Source: Lithospermum erythrorhizon (Eukaryota; Streptophyta; Magnoliopsida; Boraginales; Boraginaceae). Taken from it: DNA of 64,000 nucleotides. The DNA lies in assembly GCA_019722365.1 (NCBI GenBank), contig JADFUC010000511.1:1860001-1924000 (forward strand). The letters run 5' to 3'. The position numbers were made by a program, and so were the translations under genes. The notes below the pieces were generated by a model. That model was not told where the DNA came from. It ran no database searches and saw only the letters and a program-made list of their open reading frames with translations. Positions 1-11,446 of this stretch are shown here, in pieces (within the stretch, counting starts at the first letter, position 1; every line of letters begins with the position of its first letter).

Positions 1-150
1 ATCAAAAACTCAAATCAAAAACCTTAAATCGAAAACCCAAATCAAAAACCCTAAATCAAAAGCATAAATCAAAAACCCAAATTAGAAACCCTAAATCAAA
101 ACGAATCAAAAACCCAAATTAAAACGAATAAATAAATCCTAAAAAAAATC
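1..150. repeat. Degenerate telomere-like tandem repeat
   Basis: About ten imperfect units of the type AAATCAAAAACCCT follow each other with a period near 14 bases. Several contain CCCTAAA, the plant telomere heptamer, but the units are longer and too diverged to be a working telomere. It is best read as an interstitial, telomere-like minisatellite. From 151 to 394 I see only AT-rich sequence. Confidence 0.6.
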
Positions 151-394
151 CCAATTTTATAAAGACCATTATACACCATAAACTAGAACAAATCCTCTTT
201 GGATAGGCGGAGTCTTTGATTAAATAATCCCAAGGCATTATTTATACTTGATTCTAGTAAAAGATTATAGTAATTTTTCCAATATAGAAAATATAGAACT
301 AAATCCTCTCTTTGGGAAGCAAATTCTTGAAGTGTTTCTTCGAAGTGTAGGCTCACTCGGATTTTAACATTGTTTTTCAATTATTATTTTTTAC

Positions 395-770
395 AAAAAT
401 ATAAAAGTAAAATTACTAAATTACTCTTACAAAGTAGTCACACGACCAATTTATGACCCGATTGCCGGGAAAATCGGCGTTGGGACCACGAGAACATATT
501 TCAAAAATGGGTGATCAAGTTATGCGTTTCCCAAATATAATTCAACTAGTGGCGTGTGTAAAGTTAGGTGATAAATCCATAACATTTCACAAAAAATACA
601 AAGTGAAATACTAAATTACCATAAGAAGTAGTCCGTGACCAATTTAACTGACCAATTGCGGAAAATCGATGGTGGGACCGATGGGACATATTTCGAGAAA
701 AATGGGCGATCCAAGTTGTATGTTTTTTAAAGATGGGTGATCGGTAGTGACTGTGTAAAGTTAGGTGTCG
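395..770. repeat. Diverged tandem duplication of about 190 bp
   Basis: Two copies (about 395-571 and 590-770) share the same order of words: a run of TAAATTAC, then AGTAGTC, GACCAATTTA, GGGAC, ACATATTTC and ATGGGYGATC. The copies differ by many substitutions and short indels. No coding potential is convincing. This could be an old local duplication or part of an unrecognised transposon. Confidence 0.65.
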
Positions 771-780
771 TCGTACCATT

Positions 781-1527
781 TTGCCCTATATTATATTATG
801 GGACACAAATGTAATTCAATGTGTTGCATTATTATAAAGTATATATATTAAAGTGTCATGTGAAAATGAAGCGTCTGAAATACACGTTAATATTTCTTGC
901 TCGATGAGGAGTAGATTTGAAATATTAATGCTTAAATAAAGTTACTTAATAAATATATTGGTTGGTCCCCATTTGAACACACCCTTTTACAACATTTCAT
1001 CAAAAGATTAGTGTAACTCTCTTTGTCTCCCATCAATATTGAGATCAAGTAAAGTGGTGTGTATCAAAAGGAAGATCAGCCCAAATAAAAGATCGAAATC
1101 GGCTTATCTGTGGATTCTTTAGGTACTCTGCATCTAGACTATTTTCTTGATGATTCATATGATAACAGTCTGAAATATTCTAGACATACTAACCACATCT
1201 TATTGCAATAATTTTTTAATAAAAATTTAAAACCTCAATAGTATATATATGATTAATATTATCTTTATATAGAAAGCTTTTTAAATTTTGACATAAATAA
1301 AAATTTAATATAAAATATCTAAGAAGCCATTCAAATAGAAGATGAGATGCAGGTTGTGCGTCGAATGTTATTGATAAAGTGAATTATATATCTATAATAC
1401 GTATTAAATGCGTGTATTTTTAGAATAATAATATAGATGAATTATATTTCATATAGAGTAAAACTAACATAAGTATTATTATGACAATATACTCTTATTT
1501 CGTTTACTAGCTAATTACTAATCAATA
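781..1527. other. Gene-free AT-rich stretch
   Basis: No gene, RNA or clear transposon end is seen here. The sequence is AT-rich and without an open frame of note. Confidence 0.5.
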
Positions 1528-1759
1528 CTCCCTCCATCTCAATTTATTTGACCGTTTAGAAGAAAAGTACTTTATTAAGAAAATCATTGATTGTTCAATT
1601 TTCAAGGAGAGAGAAATAATATCAACCAAAAGAAAAAGAATATTAGGAGACAATACAAACTTCAATGTAAAAAGTTGCATTGATAAATAGAGTATAATCA
1701 CTTATAATGAAAGAGAAATTTTTCTTTAGATGATCGGCCCCAAATTGAGACGAAGGGAG
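1528..1759. mobile_element. Stowaway-like MITE
   Basis: The 232-bp element starts CTCCCTCCATCTCAATTT and ends with the inverted counterpart AAATTGAGACGAAGGGAG. It is flanked on both sides by TA. Terminal CTCCCTCC, TA target duplication and small size are the hallmarks of Stowaway (Tc1/mariner-type) MITEs of plants. It has no coding capacity and would be moved by a transposase supplied elsewhere. Confidence 0.85.
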
Positions 1760-1873
1760 TATTAAATAGTGAAGATTGATTTTTTAATTTTATTCATATA
1801 TTAATTCAAATCTAATTAATTATTGCATCTATAGTTGATAGATAAATATATTTTGAAAAAAAATATAGATAAA

Positions 1874-2057
1874 AGATATTTTATTTAAGCATAAAAACAC
1901 ATGTTATATATATTATAATAAAAAATTAGAATTTCTAAATAAAATATCCAAAGTAGTAGATATGATATTTTATTTAAGCATAAAAACTACCATGTTATAT
2001 ATATTATAATAAAAAAAATTAAATTTCTAAAATAAAATATCCAAAGTAGTAGATATG
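1874..2057. repeat. Recent tandem duplication of about 90 bp
   Basis: Two nearly identical copies of a roughly 90-bp unit lie head to tail. Each begins GATATTTTATTTAAGC and ends ATCCAAAGTAGTAGATATG. Similarity is high, with only a few indels, so the duplication is recent. Confidence 0.85.
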
Positions 2058-2892
2058 TAACTTGACACTTCTTTTATTTCAATTTGTTTTATTTTGTATT
2101 ACATTTTATTTCAAGTATAATTTTATAAGTACTATTACTTAAATTATTAATATATATTATCCTTAATACATATTCAACAAAAATAATGATTGCTTATAAA
2201 CTTAAATTTAGTAAAACAAATAAATTTATTGTTAATCATAAATAATATTTTTTAGTAAAATAAATAAATTTAGTAATAATATTAACATCCAAAATTATAT
2301 TATTCAAATAACGAATCAAAGACAATTACACTTGAGGAATGAATAATTTGTTTCAAAAGATGAAAGATCTTCAATTTAAATTATATTTCTCATCTCTTTT
2401 CCTCCAACTAAGAAAAGAAAAGATACAATTGTTACATGACACATTAATCATATTAGCACGCATGTTCTAGAACCTCTCGATTATTTCGTCAACTAACAAG
2501 AACACATTATATATATATATATAACATAGTATTAGTGAAATAATTTGTACTCCACTTATTGATAATGAAACTTTATTTTTAGTGAAATATATATTATTTA
2601 TAATGTGATACTCCATTAAATTTTTAATATTTTAATTAGACAAGAAGTGTATTTTCACTACATTGTACTTTACTGAATAATAATTTTTTAATGCAAGTGT
2701 TGTTTATATATATATTGGATAATATTTTAAGGAAAGTGTAGTTCTAGTTATTAAATATTAAATTGGAAAATTATTTTTGGATGAATGGAGTATCGATTTT
2801 TATTGGAATGGGATATGTTTGGATTTTTTGTAGGTTCTTACTTCTAAGAAGGTTGAAAATCTATATAAGAGGGAACAAATGAATAATGTATC
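2058..2892. other. Gene-free AT-rich stretch
   Basis: Very AT-rich DNA with a short TA run near 2505-2524. I see no gene or repeat boundary that can be supported. Confidence 0.5.
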
Positions 2893-2983
2893 ATTATTAT
2901 TATTATTGTTATTGTAATAATAATAATACTAATAATAGTAAGTTTCATTAAAGTGAGGACATAAGAATAATAATATTATTGTT

Positions 2984-3023
<40 letters not shown>

Positions 3024-3042
3024 GTAGCATTAAAGTGAGGAC

Positions 3043-3082
<40 letters not shown>

Positions 3083-3084
3083 GA

Positions 3085-3128
<44 letters not shown>

Positions 3129-3153
3129 GAAAGATAAGAAATAATAATAATAA

Positions 3154-3186
<33 letters not shown>

Positions 3187-3205
3187 GAAGAAGAAGAGGA
3201 AGAGG
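2893..3205. repeat. AAT/TAA microsatellite
   Basis: About 300 bases are dominated by AAT trinucleotides, in several runs broken by GTTATGG, AAGTAGC and AAGAAAG interruptions, and ending in AAG/AGG-type units. The apparent minus-strand open frame of poly-isoleucine and poly-tyrosine is an artefact of this repeat. Confidence 0.95.
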
Positions 3206-4487
3206 AAGAAGAAGAAAATATTAAAGTGAGGAGGAGGGTAGTATATTTGATGATTAATATTAGTATAATAGGGCATATATGAAGAAATTGTATGTGTTTA
3301 ATATTAATTCAGTAGGAGTATTAGTATTATTTTCTTAGTATATTTCATTAAACTATATTTTTTATTAATTTTTAGAAAGAAGGATAATTTAGTAATTAAT
3401 AGTGTGAAAATAGAATAAACAAAATATTTATTCACACTACTTTTATAGATGTTATAGATTGGATGAAGATGTTGATAATAAAAATATTTTAATTAACATA
3501 CGTATGAAAATGGTAAGACTATTGCACATATTTTAAGATATTAGATAACTGTAACTATATTTGAATCGTTATAGAGTTTTTAGGCAAAAATTTAGGACTT
3601 ATTAATTATTAAATTGTTATAGGAGTCTTTTTTAAAATTTTAGAAACATATTTTTTCATCAATAAAAAATATTATAATAAGGGTAATATAATAATTAGTA
3701 ATGTAAAAAGGAAATAAACACAAGTCATATTTTTATAAGTGAGGGGTTTGTCCCGAGTATAAGAATTTGAAGTCAACCGTCATGAATAAACTGAAAGGCT
3801 GTAACAGTGTTCAGAGCGATAGTTTGAGGGTCGGCTCATGAAATGATATTACTACTATCAACTTTGGAAGAGCGGAAAATTAGGAGAAGGTGATTGTATA
3901 CTCCCAAAGGCCAAAACTTATCTATCATCTACGGAGTATTAATTTGAAAGGATGTATATTTATGTTGATTTTTAAAACTTAGGTGGTTTGGTGACGGATA
4001 TCACATGCTACCATAAGCAAGCTAAGTGCAAACAAAAAAGATGGTACGAAATACTCCGTATATCATTAAGTTGTCAGCTTCCTTAGCTTCATTCAATTTT
4101 ACTTCAGAACGTACCCTTCTTATACTGAAACAATTTGATGCAATTTCAACCACGCACTCCACATACATGTAGCCAGCAGCCTCCCAAAACAAGATACTAC
4201 TTTCTCCAATTTAAAACATAAAAAAAAAACTTTTTCATTTTTCCATATCCACTTTAATCTTCAATAACTAGTTAATTATATGATCAAATAATTATAAAAA
4301 TGTACTTTATGAAAATATATTTAAATACAAATTTATTGATATAAATTTTATATTTTTTAAACTAAAAAATAAGAAATATTTGATGGTTAAAATTGGACAC
4401 ATAAAAACGAAAACGATTTATAATATGAATCAGAGGTAATACTAAATATGCATTATAATGTTTAGTTTTGTTTCTTGTTAACCAGTA
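3206..4487. other. Gene-free AT-rich stretch
   Basis: No gene or RNA is recognisable. The stretch contains short words common in plant intergenic DNA, and a possible MITE remnant near 3900-4060 that I could not bound. Confidence 0.45.
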
Positions 4488-4716
4488 CTCCCTCCATTTT
4501 AAATTAGTTGACATTTTGGAATTTCGTGTCAGACTTTGACCTTAAATTACTTTTTATTTAATAACCCAAAAAATATAAAATTAATATCATGGGATTCGTT
4601 TTTAAAAATATTTTCATAATATTATTTTATTATAATTTTTCATAATATATATATAAGAAGTAATTAAAGTGGTGCCTCAAAAAATGAGAAAATTTATTAA
4701 TTTGAAATTGAGGGAG
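4488..4716. mobile_element. Stowaway-like MITE
   Basis: A 229-bp element with terminal CTCCCTCCATTTTAAATT and the inverted end AATTTGAAATTGAGGGAG, flanked by TA on both sides. It belongs to the same family type as the element at 1528-1759 but is not a close copy of it. Confidence 0.8.
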
Positions 4717-4807
4717 TAACATACAATATTCGATTTAGATCATAACTATAACCGAAAGATTAATATGACGAGCTAGCTAGCTAATTGCCATACCAAAGGG
4801 CATTTAG

Positions 4808-5372
4808 TATTAGGATTTAAGACCCCTAAATCCCTCAATTCAACTGTCCAATGGAATCGACATAAATTTCATCTTGAGGAAATAAGCTTGAGACACAAAT
4901 TTATCTGGAGTTCCCCTGATGTGAAAGATATGTCTATTCTTCTTCGCGAATCCAGCAACAAACAGAGAAGATAGATTACAAGCCCCTACCCAGTAGCTAT
5001 AATATATGTTGAGTATTTTCTTATACTATAGAAAATCTCAAACCTAAGCTTTTTATCGAAGCTAAAGATAAACTCTCTAAGTTAACTTGAGAACAAAAAC
5101 ATATTCTTCAATAATATTAAGAAGACCTAATATTATTCTATGATGAATTAGTATTTTGTGTGATAAATAAAACTCATAGAAACATCTTATATTTATGAGT
5201 AACCACAAAAGCCTCATAAATTTGGAGTAACTTCTTGAACTGAGATGTCGAAACTACCAAAAAGCGAGGTCTTAGGACACAGGTCGGGGCGGAGTCGGAA
5301 CATAAGGCGCTCCCAGGCCTGTCTCCCGACCTCTCTTTATTTGCCCGCTAAATTTGATCTTCAATTCCAATC
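4808..5372 (-). repeat. 3' LTR of the 4808-7615 element
   Basis: It aligns along its length with 7091-7615, sharing for example TTAGGATTTAAGACC near the start, ATAAATAAAACTCATAGAAA in the middle and GATCTTCAATT near the end. The terminal dinucleotides have decayed relative to the TG...CA still seen in the right copy. Confidence 0.85.
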
Positions 5373-7090
5373 TCCCACTTGAAAACAAATTTCGGATCCA
5401 CCATGTGACACATTCTCACGCGGCGACCTTCAGAGTTCATCATCCACGAACTCCTGGCCGATTCTAACTTGATATCTTCTTTCCGATCCCGAAACATCCC
5501 CGTGACACCAACGACTGCGAAGAGAATCTAGAATAGCCATTACTTCTACCTCATTTGAACTTTTCCTGTTTAGACAATCATCATGTTACGCTTTTACCTT
5601 CTTAATCTTGACGGGCACCTTGGAAAACCTCCAAACTCAGATTGAATTAAATGATAGATTTCTCTTACACGCTTTCCATTCCACGTCGGCGACTTCCTTT
5701 GATCCTAATTCATTGACCCATGGTGTTTGAGCGAACACCCTTCAATAATTAGCAAATAATCGGGAGGTTGGGAATACCTCTCGCGACTTTAAAACAAACT
5801 TCTTAGCGGATGATTCATCAGCGTAGAACCCGGTTCCATCGTTCCCGAGTTCCTTGAGACTTGAACTCATCACCAAATGAAGTATTACGATACGCGGTTA
5901 GAATTGCCTTCGACCTTAATCTGGCTTCATTTACCTGACTCCTCGAGAATCTCCACGAGAACCTCTCGGCCCAGCGTCAGGCAGGAATTTCGGCGTACAA
6001 TCCTTTCTATCTTTGTAAAACTCCCGTGTCGAATCTCACACGCTTTTTCTCTTCACGGATCCTACTCATATTCTTTTGAAGCGTCGGCCCAGTATACTTG
6101 TGCTGACCTTTATGCCACATTCTTTCTCCGAAACAACCTTGATTTATAAATCTTGATAGTTCGATAACCGTCACCAAATCAGTACGACTCGCGAAATTAA
6201 ACTCTTCCCTATTTGGTATCACTTTTAGTTTCGAAGGAACCATTTGTCGGTTTCGAAGGAACCATTGACGATTTCAGTTAGCATCGCGTATCCGTAACCG
6301 ATGAAGCATTCCATAATTCGAAATATAATTAAATCATTACATACGTCATGCGTAGTATGAAAAGATGCTCAAATCTACTATCTAGGAATCAACGGAAGCA
6401 TTCACCAGATAAAACAAAGCGTTAAAATAATCGCTTCAGCAACATGGCATCCGTTGGCTTTGCGATTGCCTGCTGCGCTTGACCCGTCCTTATGACCAGC
6501 GCACGGTCAATTATATCTACCTACACTGCAGCCCAGTCTCCACTTGTTTCCAAAACCTCTATACTCCCGTTCTTCCCTCTTCCTACACTTAATGCGGCAC
6601 CACTTAGCACAACCGGCTTACATGAAACTTACGTACTCCTCGGAGCCAATGCGGCTCTGACCACCTTAAGTTCAGCCTTGTTGGCGCTTTCACGGAATTG
6701 CCTATTGAAATCAGTAAGGTGTGCCATTGTGGGTGAAATAGTTTTTTCATGAGGTATATTCTGCGAGAAGGTTTCTCATCTGAGATTGCATAAAGCCTTA
6801 ATCCCGGCCTCTTTGTGGTGGGGTCTCGCTACTTGACAGTAAGCAGCAAACATTTCTTGACAAACAAGGTACGATCAAACCCAGACACTGTCTAATTCCA
6901 TCCATTCATCCTACGTCCATCTTATCGGGCTTACTCCCCTAGTGGTTTGTTCGGCTTCTTTTTCGAATAGATAATCCTCCATCTTCGATGTGGAAAATCA
7001 ATTACATCGAATTTACGGCGTGTGTCCGCGATTCGCCGCCTCCGACCAAAACAGTTCATGAAGCTCTCGACCCAGCTCACGATACCCGAT

Positions 7091-7615
7091 TGTTAGGATT
7101 TAAGACCCACAAATTCCTTTAGGAATTTCAAGCAATAAAAAAAGCGGCCAGTAAATCCCGAAAATAAGCAGACACACAAATTTGTTCGGGTTCCCTCGAT
7201 GTGAAGGTCACGTCTGTTCAGCTGGCTGCCGAGAATCCACTAAACAAACGGAAGATCGTTCTGAGCCTACCATAGCTATAATCTATGTTGTGTATTTTCT
7301 TATACAACGAAAATCTCAACCACAAAGCCTATCAAGAACTATGACAAACTCTCTGAGTTCTTGATAATATTAAAGACCTAATATTATTACAGGATGAATT
7401 CTAGTATTTTTGTGTGTGATAAATAAAACTCATAGAAACATCCTATATTTATAGGTAACAAAACCTATCAGGTTAGGTCTTTTTGGGCTTGAGATGTCAG
7501 CGCCAAAACGAGTCTTCAGAAACCAGCGTCGGGGCGGAGTCGGGACATAAGTACTCTCGACCTTTTCTGCCGACCTCTTCTTGTTTTGCCGGTAGGGTGA
7601 TCTTCAATTTCAACA
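7091..7615 (-). repeat. 5' LTR of the 4808-7615 element
   Basis: It begins TGTTAGGATTTAAGACC and ends TCAATTTCAACA, so it keeps the canonical TG...CA ends. It is followed directly by the target duplication TTTAG. Confidence 0.87.
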
Positions 7616-7620
7616 TTTAG

Positions 7621-9299
7621 CCTTTATTTGTATTCGAGGCGAGATTATTGAGGTCTGGTTCGATTCCTCTTAAGGGATTAATTTCCTGCTGCGAGTTTAA
7701 TGATACTATTTGGTTTTGGTTTACGTGGAGTTGGTGCAATATTCAAAGTGAACCGAAAGAGACGGTGTTCACGCGGCCAAACTTTAGAGAAAATACAAGT
7801 TGTTTCTATGGAGCCTAGCCTATCATTACTTAGTTTAGAATTTAAATATTGTATGATATCGTATCTAATTTCTAATTTCTATTGTTTGGTAAAAAAAAGC
7901 AAATCTAGGGCCTTTGTGCCCCACACTACTAACATTTAGCGATCGGATCCTACCCTTTTGTGCATCCAACAATTTGCTATCGTTATTGGTCCATTTCATA
8001 CATCAATTAATGACATGGATTAGATTAATATTCACTTTCTTTTTATAACATTAAAATGATAATATGATTAATCAAATCAACTAATTACATTATACAATTA
8101 ACAAAATCTAACAAAGAATTTCAATACCTCTGATTTACCTCCAATGCACTTACAAAATATGATTCATATTTTATATTCGTTTCATAATTTTTTTTATTTG
8201 TTTCATTGATCATATTGAAACAAAATGTTTATGCATCAATAATATTTTTTTGTTTCATATTCCAGATGTTTTGTTGCTTGATGAATCATCAACATTTGAT
8301 TCAACATTGAAGGTATATATTGACGAATCATCAATGGGATATAGAAAATCATATATCAGTTAGTATAATCAATTCGCAGAAAAGATAAAGGAAAACTATG
8401 AGTTATATACCCATCTATAAGAATGCAACAAAATATCCCACTCTAAAATTATGATTTTTAGTTGTGGAAAAATAATTATAATGTATCTAAGCGCTTAAAA
8501 TTATTCTTTTATAAGAATAATTTGGAAAGATAAAGGGTCATATCATTAATAATTGATGAGATGAATCAATGAAATTTATGAAGCACACTGAGGGGCATAA
8601 GAAGGGATAGATGATTGGGAATTGTATTTGAATCTTTTCTTGGATTTAACCGTAGTGCTTAAGGAAAATATGATAGCTGGCGTTATTAATTAGTTTCTCT
8701 TTTGTAATGGAGATCTTTCATTAAATGCTAATATTAATCCTCCTATTAGTTAGTTTCCTTTTTGTAATAAATATATTTCATTAAATACTAATACCAACAT
8801 TAAAACTTCCCTAACCCAAAAAAAAATCACAAATTTTGGAAAAATTTGTAAGAATAAAGAATCCATTGAAGTAAATTGAGAAGCTAAGAACCCAATAGTC
8901 AAATCCATTGCAAAAATTGAATAAAAATGGTGAAAATAGCAAAATAGAAGCATATACTTTTTTTGAACTATTAGAGTACTAATTCAGTTGATTTTTTTCA
9001 ATTTAAGGTAAAATACCATGTTGAAATTGACAAAACATGGTTGAATTGCTTAGTTTTTCTTGTATTCGTTTTATCTTTTTGATATTAGATGTGTGATGTT
9101 ATTGTTGTTACCTGTAATTTATTTTTTAAGTTTTGTTTTATTAAATCAATTTATTGTAGTTTTGTATGATGATGCTTGAAACTTAGGGTGTGAATTGTGA
9201 ATCAAGTGTTATGATTTTCTAATGTAGAATGTAAATTTGAAGATGACTTGATTTGATTAATACAAATGCTTAATCATTGATAATGTTGTCTCTACATAT
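7621..9299. other. Gene-free AT-rich stretch
   Basis: No supported gene. A short open frame at 7700-7939 has no recognisable similarity and no typical gene context. Confidence 0.5.
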
Positions 9300-10430
9300 A
9301 TGAATGTAATGGTATCGATTTGGTGAATATAATTTCATGTGACTATACAATAGTATTGATGTCTTGCTAATACATACTATACCCACAACATAAATTATAT
9401 AGCGTACATATTCATATAAAATAAAAATTACTTTGATATTATATTATCGATCACCAGTATCAATGCATATAATAATTTTTATTATGTACTTAAATATCAT
9501 GTATCCTTACAAATTGATATACCATATTCTTGAATATAATTATATTTGTTTGATAAATATGGTACCACATTATGACTATTTGATGGTATTGATATACGTT
9601 ATTTGATTATTTTAGTTGGAGATATTTTATTATGCATTTAGATTCCATAACAGTGTCTTCTCATATATGAAAATATGATTGTATTTATGTGGTCTGGAAT
9701 GCCATACCAGTGAGTGTAATGGTATTTGGTTTATTTGATAAAATACCATATCTATGTATACAATGGTATACCACATAATCATTATACATAACAATGTTAT
9801 TGACATGTGTTTTGGATACCTTAGCTAATGAGCGCACACCAACCATCGTCCAATATCCACCATCATGGAGATTGAGATTAACTTTCGAAAAATAAGACGG
9901 ATGAGGTATGTGAAAGATCGGAAGAAGCCCAAAAACGAAGTTGAAAAAAGCAAATGAAAGCCAATGTGTTGAATGTTTAGAAATTTTCTTTAATACGATT
10001 TAGCATAATACTATATGTTATTTTTATTCTATTTATACCGTCTACGATAGTCACAGCCTTAATAAGCTATTATACTTTCTATTAAAAAACATGTGATATT
10101 TCGGTGTACTTTTTACATACCATATCTATAATAGAAATGAGTACAAACATATCATGATAATTTTTACGTCGTCTTATCTACTGCGCCATCATATTATAAT
10201 GATGTTTTTTAGTGATAGTGTTACATACCGTATTTAAATATCAATATGATATTATTAGCATATTCAAGTATAAAAAATATTACTTGGTTACAATCAAATT
10301 AATAGGGATTTTCTAAATCGGTGCATATCGTGAAGTAAAAATATAATGGTATTTTAGTCTTCTTGATGCCATATCATCAAAACAAAAATGAAATACCATT
10401 GATTTAAATGAAATTAAGTGGTATGAGAAT
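9300..10430. repeat. Interspersed GGTAT/ATACC motif cluster
   Basis: More than a dozen copies of ATGGTAT or its complement ATACCAT lie in both orientations over 1.1 kb, often spaced 40-150 bases. Dense short motifs in both orientations resemble subterminal repeats of hAT or CACTA elements, but I found no convincing ends, so the element type is unknown. Confidence 0.45.
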
Positions 10431-11183
10431 TAACCTGATATTTTTAGCGAATTTATTTGAAGATTTGAGAGAATTTTTGATTGATTTTAAATTTTCTTAA
10501 AAAATGGCATGTTTATAGATTGATTAGTTACAAAATCTAAAAACAATTTTAAATTAAATATATCCCAAATCTTGAGTCCCAAAATAAAAAAAGAAATAAA
10601 AAGAAAAAATAAGCGAAATAAGTATGAGATATGCAATCTAATCTTACCTATTTTATAAAAAAAGATACAAAAATCACGAGATTCTGGCCCGGCGCTTGTG
10701 CGTATTAGTCGTTGGATCGAAGGTAAGTGATCCCACGGCGATCGAATTAGACTTAATACCATTTAAGCATATAAAATTAAATCTCTAAGAAAAAATCCCA
10801 ATCAGTAAACCTGAAAAAAATTGATAATTGGGACCGGTCTAGGATCCACGAAAAGTGGCTTAAAATTAGAATTCCTATTGAATATATACGACCCCAAGAT
10901 AAGAATAAATGCATAATTATTGATGGTCGTCCCATTTCTCATTTATCAGAATTTATTATATTTGGTGGGTGAGGACTGGCAGCGAAACCCCTCAAATATT
11001 TATTTAATGGTCCAGCTGTCCAATACATCCCCAACGGCAAAAAAAATCTGTAGTAGTAAATACGGAGTAGTAATCTAACATGAATGAAGAAAGAAAAACT
11101 TTTGATATTCAGATTTCACTGAAGTGAAATTGAATCTGTGTGCTGGGTAGAAAGTGAGCTGTATCGATCCCAGCCATAAAATA
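10431..11183. other. Gene-free stretch
   Basis: Nothing coding is recognised. A short patch richer in GC lies near 10680-10750. Confidence 0.45.
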
Positions 11184-11446
11184 CTCTCTCCGATAACATT
11201 TACTTGTCATCCTATAGTAATACACATAAAATTAAAATTAAAATAAAAATTAATCAAAAAGTATATTAAAAATGTAGAATGACAATTAATTAAAACTATA
11301 TTTTTGGTTGATTGATAATTTAATAACAAAATGTAATTAAAAAGTAATATTGAAAATGTAAAACATTAATTTTTTATATTAAAATGATAAGTAAATATAT
11401 CTAATTTTTTCAAATTAAAATGATAATTAAATGTTACTAGACGGAG
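11184..11446. mobile_element. Stowaway-like MITE
   Basis: The left end CTCTCTCCGATAACATTTA matches the inverted right end TAAATGTTACTAGACGGAG, and both are flanked by TA. At 263 bp it is within the usual size range. The ends have several mismatches, so it is older than the neighbouring MITEs. Confidence 0.75.

Larger units (their letters stand above)
4808..7615 (-). mobile_element. Non-autonomous Copia-type LTR element, minus strand
   Basis: Two direct repeats, 4808-5372 and 7091-7615, are the LTRs, and the whole is flanked by the 5-bp duplication TTTAG (4803-4807 and 7616-7620). The minus strand carries the expected signals: next to the right (5') LTR a primer-binding-site-like GGGTATCGTGAGC, and next to the left (3') LTR the polypurine tract CAAGTGGGAGA that is typical of plant Copia elements. 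The 1.7-kb interior (5373-7090) is too short for gag-pol and I recognise no retroviral domain in it, so the element needs proteins supplied from elsewhere. The LTRs have diverged noticeably, so the insertion is not young. It could instead be an internally deleted copy of a full element. Confidence 0.85.

Noticed and set aside
2929..3276. Minus-strand frame of 115 codons
   Set aside because: It is almost entirely Ile, Leu, Phe and Tyr produced by the AAT microsatellite.
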